Shown: positions 27,381-35,829 of the stretch, piece after piece
How the letters are laid out: each line of letters opens with the position of its first letter
Position numbering within the stretch: the stretch's first letter is position 1
DNA from: RI-283 sp964487925
GTDB taxonomy: Bacteria; Pseudomonadota; Gammaproteobacteria; SZUA-140
Direction of reading: 5' to 3'
DNA: 54,380 bases
Assembly (NCBI GenBank): GCA_964487925.1
Contig: CAZASZ010000005.1
Span: 1 to 54,380, forward strand
Notes under the pieces: model-generated
What the model was told of the DNA's origin: nothing
What the model saw: only the letters and a program-made list of their open reading frames with translations
The model's database searches: none
Made by a program: the position numbers and the translations under genes

Positions 27381-29597
27381 GTGACTATCGCCGACCATGA
27401 CATCGTGCTGAGGGTTGCCGTCAACGTCCCGTTGCGGCGCTGTTTCGACTACCTTCCTCCGGCGGTTGGCGCGCCGATGTCGCAGCTAGTGCCGGGTATA
27501 CGCCTGCGGGTCCCATTCGGACACACGACGCGGGTGGGTGTCCTCGTCAATGTTGTGGGACAGCGTGATGCCATCGCCGGACCCTTGAAGGCCGCGCTGG
27601 AGGTCTTAGACGAAACCCCTGTTCTGGACACGGATATGTTGGATCTGCTGAACTGGGCGGGGACTTACTACCATCACCCAGTCGGAGAAGTCCTGATGAC
27701 GGCCCTTCCTGTCTTGCTCAGACAGGGAGCATCTGCCTGGGTAGCGCCAAGGATGTATGTAAGGGTTCGCCCTGACCGACTTGTATCAGACACAGGAGAT
27801 TTGGCCCGAGCGCGCCGTCAGCGTGAGCTGGTGGATTACCTGAGAGCTTATCCAGACGGTATCGCTGAGGAAGAACTCTTGCGCGCGCAGCCGGGTTGTA
27901 GGCCGTTTCTCAGCGCCCTGCGGGATAAGGGTTGGGTTGAGGCCTTTCCCGAACAACAATTTGCCCCGGCCGCCGTTCGGCCTGGCCCGGAGCTGACGCT
28001 GGCGCAGCAGATCGCAGTCGATGGCTTGGGCCGGTCGCTGTCGGGGTTCTCGGTCAGCCTGCTGAATGGCGTCACGGGAAGCGGCAAGACCGAGGTCTAT
28101 TTTCGCCTTATCGAGGCTGTCCTGGAGAAGGGGCTTCAGGCCCTGGTTTTGGTGCCTGAGATCGGGCTGACACCTCAGCTTATTGCTCGGTTTCGGATCC
28201 GCTTTGGCTGTCCATTGTGTGTCCTGCATTCCGCTCTATCGGCGCGGGAGCGACTGACCGCGTGGTGCCGTTCCCGCTCGGGAGAGGCGTCGATCGTGAT
28301 CGGGACGCGTTCGGCGGTATTTGTCCCGCTTAAGGCACCGGGCGTCCTGATCCTCGATGAGGAACACGACTCTTCATACAAACAACATTCCGGATTTTTG
28401 TATCACGCTCGCGATCTCGCCGTTATGCGTGCCCGCCGGCTAGGCATTCCCGTTGTGCTGGGCTCCGCTACTCCGTCACTTGAGACCCTGCATAACGTCT
28501 CCCGGGCCCGTTACACCGAATACAGGCTGCCTGCCCGAACCGGAGGCAGCCTGTTGCCCGCCATTGAGGTTCTCGACATGCGTCGCCAAAAGGTGGATCA
28601 CGGTTTGACTCGGCCCTTGATCGAGACCATGGCTCGTCATCTGACGGCAGGGCATCAGGCCCTGGTATTCCTCAATCGGCGCGGGTTTGCCACGAGCCTT
28701 GTGTGTCACGACTGTGGCTGGATGGCGGGTTGTAGGCACTGTGACAGCCGCCTCGTGCTGCATCAGAGGAGGCGTGAGTTGAGGTGTCACTATTGCGGAT
28801 ACCGGCAGCCTTTGATGACGCACTGCCCCGAATGTGAAAGCGCGGCATTGCGTTCGCTGGGCTTTGGCACCGAGCGCCTGGAGGGGGCATTGGTCGAGGC
28901 CTTTCCCGATATCGAGGTGATTCGGATAGACCGCGACACGACCCGTCATAAGGGGGCGCTTGATGAAGTGCTCGCAAGCGTCCGTGATGACCGGCCCCAG
29001 ATATTGCTTGGGACACAGCTACTGGCCAAGGGCCACGACTTCCCGAACGTGACCCTGGTGGCGGTGATCAACGCCGATCAGGGCCTATATGGCACGGACT
29101 TTCGAAGCAGTGAGCGCATGGGGCAGATGATCCTGCAGGTCGCCGGTAGGGCCGGCCGAGCCAAATATCGCGGTGAGGTGGTGCTGCAGAGCTATCACCC
29201 AGACCATCCCTTGCTCGTTTGTTTGCGCGGTCATGACTATACGGCCTTTGCTGAATTAATACTTGGCGAGCGCAGAGAGAGCGGTCTCCCGCCATTTAGC
29301 AGTCTTGCCCTCATGCGAGCGGACTCGCGGCAGCCGTCCCAGGCCCAGGCCTTTCTTGAGGCGACAGCCGATGCCGCGCGAGCGGCGCCGGTTTCTGGGG
29401 TCGAAGTCCTGGGACCCGTGCCCGCAACGATCGAACGACGTGTCGGGCGTTATCATGCACAGCTCTTGTTTCAGTCACTTGAGCGAGCTGATCTCCATCG
29501 CCAGCTTTATAAAATCACGCCTGTGCTGGAGGCCCTGGCAGCGCAACACCGTGTGCATTGGTCCATAGATGTAGATCCGATCGAGCTGTGCTATTGA
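27381..29597 (+). CDS. priA: Primosomal protein N' (replication-restart helicase PriA)
   Basis: 3'-to-5' helicase that recognises stalled forks and reloads the replisome. It has 738 residues and a GTG start. The N-terminal 3'-binding domain (about 8-105) and winged-helix part precede the helicase core. Walker A GVTGSGKTEVY is near 230 and DEEH near 326. A cysteine cluster typical of PriA (CHDCGW, CRHC, CHYCG, CPEC at about 440-490) binds zinc. The family stretch LLGTQLLAKGHDFPNVTLV is near 535. Its upstream region carries DnaA-box-like sites. Confidence 0.97.
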   Translation: MTIADHDIVLRVAVNVPLRRCFDYLPPAVGAPMSQLVPGIRLRVPFGHTTRVGVLVNVVGQRDAIAGPLKAALEVLDETPVLDTDMLDLLNWAGTYYHHPVGEVLMTALPVLLRQGASAWVAPRMYVRVRPDRLVSDTGDLARARRQRELVDYLRAYPDGIAEEELLRAQPGCRPFLSALRDKGWVEAFPEQQFAPAAVRPGPELTLAQQIAVDGLGRSLSGFSVSLLNGVTGSGKTEVYFRLIEAVLEKGLQALVLVPEIGLTPQLIARFRIRFGCPLCVLHSALSARERLTAWCRSRSGEASIVIGTRSAVFVPLKAPGVLILDEEHDSSYKQHSGFLYHARDLAVMRARRLGIPVVLGSATPSLETLHNVSRARYTEYRLPARTGGSLLPAIEVLDMRRQKVDHGLTRPLIETMARHLTAGHQALVFLNRRGFATSLVCHDCGWMAGCRHCDSRLVLHQRRRELRCHYCGYRQPLMTHCPECESAALRSLGFGTERLEGALVEAFPDIEVIRIDRDTTRHKGALDEVLASVRDDRPQILLGTQLLAKGHDFPNVTLVAVINADQGLYGTDFRSSERMGQMILQVAGRAGRAKYRGEVVLQSYHPDHPLLVCLRGHDYTAFAELILGERRESGLPPFSSLALMRADSRQPSQAQAFLEATADAARAAPVSGVEVLGPVPATIERRVGRYHAQLLFQSLERADLHRQLYKITPVLEALAAQHRVHWSIDVDPIELCY

Positions 29598-29737
29598 TTC
29601 CACGCTGAAATAGATGTGGATTGGCTGACCGCGAGGCTTTGGGGGTCTGATGAACCGCCTTTCAAGTATCTTCCCAAGCGGTCAATATGCCACCCTTGGG
29701 ACTTTCGTATTTGGCGATTTAGCGTTAGTCTTTCCAG

Positions 29738-30610
29738 ATGAGTACGCGCAACCAAATCTTCGTTGATGAGGCCCTCGTTCTGGACCACACAGCCTATGCC
29801 GGCGACCAATATGTCCTTCGCCTGCAGACACCGCGGATCGCACAGTCGGCGTTGCCGGGGAGCTTTGTGCATATTCGTTGCGATGCGCGTCTGGCAATGC
29901 GGCGGCCGTTGTCGATCATGAGAACCTCGTCGGCTGAAGGCTGGATCGAGCTGCTCTATCGAGTTGTTGGCGAAGGGACAACTCTATTGTCTGCTGCCAA
30001 GCAGGGCATGAGCCTCAGCCTGATCGGACCCATCGGCATCCCATTTCATATCGATGACGCGTACACCCTGCCCCTCCTGATCGGGGGGGGCGTGGGGGTG
30101 CCACCTATGGTCTTTCTGGCCGATGCCATGCGTCAGAGGCATAAGCATTCCTCACCGCTGGTGCTCATGGGTTCCGAGACACCTTTTCCTTTTCGCGTTA
30201 GGCCGTCTCAGATCATGGTGCCGGGCATGCCGGCAGAGGTCATTGCGGCCATGCCGCTACTTGAGGACTGGGGTATTCCGAGCCGTTTGGCTAGCCTGCA
30301 GGGCTATGCCGGTTGCCACGAGGGTTATGTCACAGACCTTGCGCAGCTATGGCTCGATGGGCTTGAAACCGAGGCTCTGCGCCGAGTAACTGTATTCGCC
30401 TGTGGACCCGAGCCGATGTTGGCTGCGGTGGCGCGTCTGGCCCGTGACTATGATCTGCCTTGCCAGGTCTCTCTGGAAGAGTACATGGCCTGTGGCGTCG
30501 GTGGTTGCGCGGGCTGCGCGGTCCCGATCCACACCGCCGATGGCATCGCTATGAAGCGGGTCTGTGTCGATGGTCCAGTATTTGCCGCGCACGCGGTTTT
30601 CCCGGGTTAA
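29738..30610 (+). CDS. PyrK-like NAD(P)/FAD iron-sulfur reductase subunit
   Basis: A 290-residue protein of the dihydroorotate dehydrogenase B electron-transfer (PyrK) family. The FAD-binding barrel (about 10-105) contains RPLSIMR. The NAD-binding domain begins LPLLIGGGVGVPP near 110. A C-terminal [2Fe-2S] site is formed by CGVGGCAGC plus a later Cys in KRVCVDGPVF. All cofactor motifs are present. No pyrD or other dehydrogenase partner is adjacent. Its partner in this organism is therefore unknown; haem or Moco enzymes nearby give no proof. Confidence 0.85.
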   Translation: MSTRNQIFVDEALVLDHTAYAGDQYVLRLQTPRIAQSALPGSFVHIRCDARLAMRRPLSIMRTSSAEGWIELLYRVVGEGTTLLSAAKQGMSLSLIGPIGIPFHIDDAYTLPLLIGGGVGVPPMVFLADAMRQRHKHSSPLVLMGSETPFPFRVRPSQIMVPGMPAEVIAAMPLLEDWGIPSRLASLQGYAGCHEGYVTDLAQLWLDGLETEALRRVTVFACGPEPMLAAVARLARDYDLPCQVSLEEYMACGVGGCAGCAVPIHTADGIAMKRVCVDGPVFAAHAVFPG

Positions 30611-30616
30611 GGTGAC

Positions 30617-31735
30617 ATGACTGTGAGTGGACGTTTTATTGGTCAGGGCCGTCTCGTCCATGATCGCAGTCCTCGGTTGGGGGTCGTGCTGGTCAATCTG
30701 GGCACGCCTGATGCCCCCACCCCGAAGGCGTTACGTCGCTATTTGGCTGAATTCCTGTCCGACCCTCGGGTCGTTGAGATCCCGCCACTGCTGTGGCGGA
30801 TTATCCTTCACGGCATCATCCTGCGGGTGCGTCCTAAGAAGTCGGCGCGTGCCTACGCCGCAGTCTGGGGCGAGCACGGGTCGCCGCTTATGGCATCTTC
30901 AAAGGCCTTGACTGATGCCGTACGCGCACGGCTAGCCAATCGTATCCCTGGCCGGATCAGCGTGGCGCTGGCGATGCGTTATGGTCAGCCATCTATAGCA
31001 GATGTCCTTCGCCGATTGCAGGCCGATGGCGCTGAGCGTCTGCTGGTCCTACCGCTCTATCCCCAATACTCAGGTGCGACGACGGGTTCAGTGGCGGATG
31101 CCGTATTCAAGGAATTGCAAGGCTGGCGCTGGACGCCTGAACTGCGGATGTTGGGGACTTATCACGATGACCCGAGCTATATCCGAGCGATCGCCGACAG
31201 CATCTCTGCGTTTTGGGCGGAGCACGGTCGTAGCGAGCGTCTCTTGATCTCGTTTCACGGTATGCCCCGGGCCACATTGGAGGCTGGAGATCCCTATTTC
31301 TGCCAGTGTCACAAGACAGCTCGATTGATTGCCGAACACCTTAAGGTTTCAGATGATGATTGGGAAATGGCCTTTCAATCCCGTTTTGGAGCTGCGGAGT
31401 GGTTGCAGCCTTATGTCGCTGAACGCTTGGAGCGTTTACCCGGTGAGGGGGTCAAGCATCTCAGTGTGGTCTGTCCCGGGTTCGCTTGCGATTGTCTGGA
31501 GACTTTGGAAGAGATCGCCATTCAGGGTAAGCAGTCTTTTCTGCAGGCTGGTGGAGAGCGTCTAGACTATATCCCAGCGCTCAATGCCGATGACCGCCAT
31601 GTCACGCTCCAGGTCGAACGAATTCTGCGACACGGGGCGGGATGGCCTGAATTGGATGTGGAGGCGAGCGCGGCACTTGTCAGTGATCGCGAGCAGACTT
31701 CCGAGCGTGCCGCGACAGAGCGTACAGAGGCCTAA
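30617..31735 (+). CDS. hemH: Ferrochelatase
   Basis: Inserts Fe2+ into protoporphyrin IX, the last step of protohaem synthesis. It has 372 residues. LVNLGTPDAPTPKALRRYLAEFL is at the N-terminus in the usual form, the catalytic His is in ISFHGMP near 211-217, and the C-terminal SVVCPGFACDCLETLEE is typical. The start is 6 bp after the PyrK-like gene, suggesting one transcript. With hemJ this gives two late haem-synthesis enzymes in the window. Its last bases run into the terminator of the opposing moa operon. Confidence 0.96.
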   Translation: MTVSGRFIGQGRLVHDRSPRLGVVLVNLGTPDAPTPKALRRYLAEFLSDPRVVEIPPLLWRIILHGIILRVRPKKSARAYAAVWGEHGSPLMASSKALTDAVRARLANRIPGRISVALAMRYGQPSIADVLRRLQADGAERLLVLPLYPQYSGATTGSVADAVFKELQGWRWTPELRMLGTYHDDPSYIRAIADSISAFWAEHGRSERLLISFHGMPRATLEAGDPYFCQCHKTARLIAEHLKVSDDDWEMAFQSRFGAAEWLQPYVAERLERLPGEGVKHLSVVCPGFACDCLETLEEIAIQGKQSFLQAGGERLDYIPALNADDRHVTLQVERILRHGAGWPELDVEASAALVSDREQTSERAATERTEA

Positions 31736-31773
31736 AATTAAACGCCCCGCCGACATTTTCCGCCGGCAGGGCG
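31731..31773 (-). terminator. Intrinsic terminator of the moa operon
   Basis: On the minus strand CGCCC-x-GCCG/CGGC-x-GGGCG pair as a 9-bp stem with one C-A mismatch and an 11-base loop (31743-31773). The T-rich run TTAATTTTA (31742-31734) follows. It lies 27 bp beyond the moaE stop. The T run overlaps the hemH stop codon region, so it is less suited to terminate hemH. Confidence 0.65.
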
Positions 31774-31800
31774 TCGAAGAGCGACCAAAGTCAGCCTAAA

Positions 31801-32277
31801 TCAGGCAGACTTCTTTAGCCCCTTGCGGGCAGCGGCGCCTGGGTCTTCAGAGTTGTGCTCCACCCAGTGCTTTTCCCCGGCTGTCGTGACTTCGCACTTC
31901 CAGAACGGGGCGCTGTCCTTCAGGTAGTTGATGATATACCGGCAGGCATCAAAACCGTCCTTGCGATGTGCTGACCAGACCGCAACGAGCACGATAGGAT
32001 CGGTTGGGATCATCTTGCCGACGCGGTGGACGACTAGGGTGTCCATGACATCCCACTCATCGGTAGCCTCCTGGCAGACGCGCTCGATATGGTGCTCTGT
32101 CATGCCGGGATAATAGTCAAGATCCATCGCGCTAACGTCCTGACCATCGTTGAAATCACGCATGGTGCCGACAAAACTGACGACACCGCCATGCTTCCCG
32201 GCCGGTAAGGCCGTATTTTCGAAGTCAAGGATCTCCTTATAGGGATCCAGAGCGTCTTTGGTGATGAATACTTTCAT
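31801..32277 (-). CDS. moaE: Molybdopterin synthase catalytic subunit MoaE
   Basis: Large subunit of molybdopterin synthase, which adds dithiolene sulfurs to cPMP using MoaD thiocarboxylate. I chose ATG 32277 (MKVFITKDALDPY), with GGGAGG 6 bases upstream. It gives 158 residues. A longer frame to 32322 only reads back across moaD. Family features include GTMRDFNDG, HRVGKMIPTDPIVLVAVWSAHR and the catalytic-lysine region KDSAPFWKCE. It is the last gene of moaA-moaC-moaD-moaE and sits one base from the moaD stop. Confidence 0.95.
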   Translation of the reverse strand: MKVFITKDALDPYKEILDFENTALPAGKHGGVVSFVGTMRDFNDGQDVSAMDLDYYPGMTEHHIERVCQEATDEWDVMDTLVVHRVGKMIPTDPIVLVAVWSAHRKDGFDACRYIINYLKDSAPFWKCEVTTAGEKHWVEHNSEDPGAAARKGLKKSA

Positions 32278-32278
32278 A

Positions 32279-32512
32279 TCAACCTCCCGTAACCGGTGGG
32301 AAGAAGGCGACTTCGTCGCCATTCTTCAATTCTTGGCTGCTGTCGGTGTACTCCATATTGACGGCGACCAGGATTGAATCAGGCATCGGGTCCGATGAAA
32401 CCTTGCTCCAGAGATCCGCAACCGTGGCGGTGTCCTGGTCAATGCTGACGGCCTCGTCACCCTTGCCCATACGGTCACGAAGACTCGCAAAATACCTTAC
32501 CTTAATATCCAT
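32279..32512 (-). CDS. moaD: Molybdopterin synthase sulfur-carrier subunit MoaD
   Basis: Ubiquitin-like small subunit whose C-terminal glycine is adenylated by MoeB and converted to a thiocarboxylate. ATG 32512 (MDIKVRYFASLRDRMG) gives 77 residues. It ends FFPPVTGG, with the required di-glycine. Upstream extension of the frame overlaps moaC and is not conserved-looking. It lies between moaC and moaE; two MoeB-like E1 proteins are encoded 3-6 kb away. Confidence 0.95.
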   Translation of the reverse strand: MDIKVRYFASLRDRMGKGDEAVSIDQDTATVADLWSKVSSDPMPDSILVAVNMEYTDSSQELKNGDEVAFFPPVTGG

Positions 32513-32532
32513 AATCTCAATTACCTCTATGA

Positions 32533-33024
32533 CTATGTGCTTGCGCCACGGACCCAGCTGCCGGACTTGCCGCCGCATTTGGAGAGTAGGCCCACTTCGG
32601 AGATGACCATGCCGCGATCCACGGCTTTGCACATGTCATAGATGGTCAGCAGGGCAACCTGTACCGCGCACAGGGTCTCCATCTCAACGCCGGTCTGGCC
32701 GTTGCAACGTACGGTGGCCTTACAGTAAACAGCGTTATTCTCGGGTTCAGGTGTCAGCACCAGATCGACCGAGGTGATCATGATCGGGTGACAGAGCGGA
32801 ACAAGGTCAGGGGTCTTCTTGCTTCCCATGATCCCGGCAGTACGCGCAATACCAAGGACGTCTCCCTTTTTATGGCCGCCCTCGATAATCTTCTGCAGGG
32901 TCTCGGCTTCCATGTAGATGCGGCCTTCAGCCACACCCTCACGAGTCGTGATGTCCTTCTCACCAACGTCGACCATGTAGGCCTCACCGCTGGCGTTGAA
33001 ATGTGTGAGTTCGTTATAGCTCAT
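32533..33024 (-). CDS. moaC: Cyclic pyranopterin monophosphate synthase MoaC
   Basis: Converts the MoaA product to cyclic pyranopterin monophosphate. It has 163 residues and the family features MVDVGEKDITTREGVAEG, KKTPDLVPLCHPI, VEMETLCAVQVALLTIYDMCKAVD and the C-terminal LLSKCGGKSG with its active-site lysines. It lies 66 bp downstream of moaA and 20 bp upstream of moaD in the same operon. Confidence 0.97.
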   Translation of the reverse strand: MSYNELTHFNASGEAYMVDVGEKDITTREGVAEGRIYMEAETLQKIIEGGHKKGDVLGIARTAGIMGSKKTPDLVPLCHPIMITSVDLVLTPEPENNAVYCKATVRCNGQTGVEMETLCAVQVALLTIYDMCKAVDRGMVISEVGLLSKCGGKSGSWVRGAST

Positions 33025-33090
33025 TTTAGGGTCATTCTCACAGTTGGTTTATGAATGGTTGTTGGTCTTCCGGGCAATCCGCCTTACCGA

Positions 33091-34197
33091 CTAGCCGCCG
33101 ATCTGCGTCATGCTAGCACGCGAGCGGTTGATATCCGAGACATTGATCTTGGCAGCAATGCTTGCGGCCTTCTTTGCCTCGAAACCGTCTTTGTATTTCT
33201 CATCGAAGGCCTGCCGGAACAGGGCAACGATGTCATCATCGCTGGCGCCTTTCCTCATGAGATCCTTGAGGTAATAGGGTTGCTCGGAATAGAGGCAGTT
33301 CATGATGTTGCCATCGGCCGTGACTCGGATGCGTGAGCAGTTGCCACAGAGGCTGCGCGTAAAGGCTGGAATGACAGCGATTTTGCCTGCATAACCAGGT
33401 GCTTGGTAGATGTGGTGTTCGGTACGTGTTCCAGAGGCAGTGTTGATGCCCGGATACTGGCGCTCGATCTGACCGCAGAGGTCGGCGGCGCTTGCGAAGT
33501 GCTGCCCGCTCTCCCAGATTTGGTGGGCGTCGAAGGGCATGAACTCGATAAAACGAACCGTGATGGGCTTGTCCTTGGTGAGTTCGCAGAATGAGATCAG
33601 TTCGTCTTCGTTGAAGCCACGCATCAGGACCACATTGATTTTGACTCGAGGAAAGCCGAGTTCGACGGCGAGATCGATGCTTTCGAGAACTTTGTCGAGC
33701 CCCCCGCGACGAGTGATTTCCTCGAACTTCTCCTCTTCCAAGGAATCGAGGCTGATATTGACACCGTGCAGGCCGGCCTCTCTAAGGGCCTTGGCGTACT
33801 TGGGGAACAACAACCCGTTCGTCGTTAGATGGGCGGCCTTGACGCCCGGGGTGGCGACAGTGCGGGCGACGATATCGACAATATCCGGGCGCACCAGGGG
33901 TTCACCGCCCGTGAAGCGGACCTTTCTGACGCCCATGCGGGCCAGCAATTCGACAGTGCGCATGATCTCATCCGTGCGCAGGACCATGTCTTTTTCCTTG
34001 AACTGAACGCCTTCTTCCGGCATGCAGTAGGTGCAGCGTAGGTTGCACTGCTCAATGACAGCGATACGGACGTAATCGAAGGTGCGGCCGTGACGGTCCG
34101 TAAGCGGTGGAAGAGGATTTGTTACAGGCACGCCAGCGGGCATCGCGTCGTTGGCGGCTTGAAGGTTACTGCTGGAATCAAGTGACTTGTTGAGCAT
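33091..34197 (-). CDS. moaA: GTP 3',8-cyclase MoaA (radical SAM)
   Basis: Radical-SAM enzyme for the first step of molybdenum-cofactor synthesis. The start is ATG 34197 (MLNKSLDSS), with AAGGAG about 9 bases upstream, giving 368 residues. The SAM-cluster cysteines are in CNLRCTYC (51, 55, 58). The C-terminal second-cluster cysteines are in CGNCSRIRVTADGNIMNC. It ends QIGG, the di-glycine tail required by MoaA. The first 35 residues are an extra N-terminal leader compared with short MoaA forms. A promoter about 370 bp upstream implies a long leader RNA. Confidence 0.96.
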   Translation of the reverse strand: MLNKSLDSSSNLQAANDAMPAGVPVTNPLPPLTDRHGRTFDYVRIAVIEQCNLRCTYCMPEEGVQFKEKDMVLRTDEIMRTVELLARMGVRKVRFTGGEPLVRPDIVDIVARTVATPGVKAAHLTTNGLLFPKYAKALREAGLHGVNISLDSLEEEKFEEITRRGGLDKVLESIDLAVELGFPRVKINVVLMRGFNEDELISFCELTKDKPITVRFIEFMPFDAHQIWESGQHFASAADLCGQIERQYPGINTASGTRTEHHIYQAPGYAGKIAVIPAFTRSLCGNCSRIRVTADGNIMNCLYSEQPYYLKDLMRKGASDDDIVALFRQAFDEKYKDGFEAKKAASIAAKINVSDINRSRASMTQIGG

Positions 34198-34565
34198 CGT
34201 CCTGTCTCCTTGAGGGCTTGATGGCTTTACGTATTTGCTATAGCGAGCATATTGCCTGCCAGCATTCATCTAGCGGAACGGTGTCCAGACATTTCCTGTG
34301 TCGACCCGAACCGGTCATCAGCACCTCGGTCGACGAAGGACCAACAGCCCCCGTTACCACCCACATTTGGCAGGCGATCCGATGTGCAGATTCAGTTGTC
34401 GGCCAATGCCCCTGTTACTTGAGCTGGCTGACATCGTCCTTGATGGATGCATGCCCTTGCGAAGAGTATCCGAGCGTTGATTGAGCCCCATAATGGCAGC
34501 TGGTCTGGTCCTGTATCCTGCGGAGATACTGTGAGTTAGGCATCGACCCGTCAACGTAACAGCGA

Positions 34566-34594
34566 ATTTTACCAAATCAAGCGATTCTTGACAA
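34566..34594 (-). promoter_or_regulatory. Sigma-70-like promoter of moaA-moaC-moaD-moaE
   Basis: On the minus strand TTGTCA (34594-34589) and TAAAAT (34571-34566) are separated by exactly 17 bases. Each matches 5 of 6 consensus positions. The spacer includes a TCAAG/CTTGA inverted repeat that starts within the -35 and could be an operator. Transcription would start near 34559, about 360 nt before moaA. Confidence 0.6.
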
Positions 34595-34620
34595 TCTTCG
34601 TCACCTGAATTGATGCAAGT

Positions 34621-34650
34621 GGACCATGGCACCGTACGGTCATTTGGTCC
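34621..34650. promoter_or_regulatory. 30-bp interrupted palindrome upstream of the moa promoter
   Basis: GGACCA (34621-34626) and TGGTCC (34645-34650) are symmetric about the perfect palindrome ACCGTACGGT (34631-34640). Eleven of fifteen base pairs match around one centre. It is centred about 76 bp upstream of the predicted moa start site, a place where activators often bind. It does not resemble the ModE site. Confidence 0.45.
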
Positions 34651-34882
34651 GAAGCATAGCAGGCGTCATTTCCCATAAGGAGGTCTAGCGACCCTATGTA
34701 GGATATGGCAGTGACTCACATTATCAGGTTCCGATACCCGGTTTCTTACGAGCGCCTTAATCTTTGGCGCCGCAAACCGACCGTATACAGGACACTTGTC
34801 GTGGGTTAAGGGCTTGCCGATTCATGGAAAAGATGGACAATAGGCGCCTGGCGTTTCCAAACATAACAGCGGGGTATAATAA

Positions 34883-35821
34883 ATGACGACATCTAGCCAG
34901 CCTCATACAGGGCTCTGGAAACGTGGGCCAGCTTTGCCAGTAGCTCGTTCGCATTGTCCAACCGCCTGTTATGGCGGAAAGATATACGGCTTCGGTGGCG
35001 GCGGTCCTAACTTCAAGAGCCAAAACTCCGTCATCATTTATGACCCTGCAACGGATGAGTGGACTAACGGTTGCCCTATGCCCTCCTACCGCTCCGGGGC
35101 GATCGCTACCACGGTTGGGGACCATATTTACATCATCGGCGGTGGTTTCAAACAACCCGATGACACATTCCGTTTCCTGAGGACCACCGAGATCTATCAT
35201 CCCGCAACCGATTCGTGGGCGACCGGACCGGATATGATCATGCCGCACGATTACCCTGCTGGCCTGCTTCTGGAGGATCACATATATATCCTAGGCGGAC
35301 ATCATCCAGATGCCACTTTGTCCGGGCCTAAAACCGACCCCGGCTTTCATTTTTGTGAAAGGCTAGATCTGAGCGTCGGTCAATGGGAGGAAATTGCGCC
35401 CCTACCGACTCCCCGCTTCGCCCTTGACGCCGTAATCCTGAACGGACGTATTGTGACCATGGGTGGAGTGGCGTTTACTCCCGAGGGTTTCAATAACTTC
35501 GATCATCTCGAGTCCTTCGATCCGAATACCGGAAAGTGGTCGCGCGAGGACTTCACGTTACCCTGGACCGCCGCCGGTGCTGGCGCTTGTCAGACGGATG
35601 GCCAGACCATGTTTATCTTTGGTGGTTACAGTGGCGATGGCATCAGCGATCATGCGGCCTGTTATGACGCCCAGGCAAAGACCTGGCATATCCTGCCACC
35701 GATTCCTCAACCCCTGGCCGCAATGGGTGTCGTAAGCATCGGGCGGACCATCTACCTATTGGGCGGTTGGGCGGATGACGGTAGGACGCCCCAGGACTGT
35801 TTTTACTCCTATACCTTCTGA
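34883..35821 (+). CDS. Kelch-repeat beta-propeller protein
   Basis: A 312-residue protein made of six Kelch repeats. The double-glycine strands are KIYGFGGG, HIYIIGGG, HIYILGGH, RIVTMGGV, TMFIFGGY and TIYLLGGW, about 45-55 residues apart, and imply a six-bladed propeller. There is no signal peptide or membrane segment, so it should be cytoplasmic. It starts 8 bp upstream of a MoeB/ThiF-like gene and is divergent from moaA. That placement suggests, but does not prove, a role with sulfur-carrier or molybdenum-cofactor proteins. GGGG lies 8 bases before the ATG. Confidence 0.88.
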   Translation: MTTSSQPHTGLWKRGPALPVARSHCPTACYGGKIYGFGGGGPNFKSQNSVIIYDPATDEWTNGCPMPSYRSGAIATTVGDHIYIIGGGFKQPDDTFRFLRTTEIYHPATDSWATGPDMIMPHDYPAGLLLEDHIYILGGHHPDATLSGPKTDPGFHFCERLDLSVGQWEEIAPLPTPRFALDAVILNGRIVTMGGVAFTPEGFNNFDHLESFDPNTGKWSREDFTLPWTAAGAGACQTDGQTMFIFGGYSGDGISDHAACYDAQAKTWHILPPIPQPLAAMGVVSIGRTIYLLGGWADDGRTPQDCFYSYTF

Positions 35822-35829
35822 ACGTTACG

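Larger units (their letters stand above)
34198..34882. other. 685-bp divergent control region between moaA and the Kelch gene
   Basis: No convincing gene is seen here. From moaA outwards it holds the moaA ribosome-binding site, a hairpin GTCGACC/GGTCGAC (34300-34306 and 34328-34334), and a sigma-70-like minus-strand promoter (34566-34594). A 30-bp interrupted palindrome follows (34621-34650). On the plus strand AAGGAGGT (34677-34684) stands before an ATG-TAG, and a 34-codon frame runs 34705-34809. GGGG plus TATAAT precede the Kelch ATG at 34883. The predicted moa leader of about 360 nt could hold a riboswitch, but I could not recognise the Moco motif with confidence. Confidence 0.6.

Noticed and set aside
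34566..34594. FNR or ModE site in the moa promoter
   Set aside because: The TCAAG/CTTGA repeat does not fit TTGAT-N4-ATCAA, and no TATATA-type ModE halves are present.
34705..34809. 34-codon plus-strand frame upstream of the Kelch gene
   Set aside because: The nearby AAGGAGGT is about 20 bases from its ATG and better placed for an ATG-TAG at 34696. The basic peptide matches nothing I know. It is not supported as a gene without conservation data.
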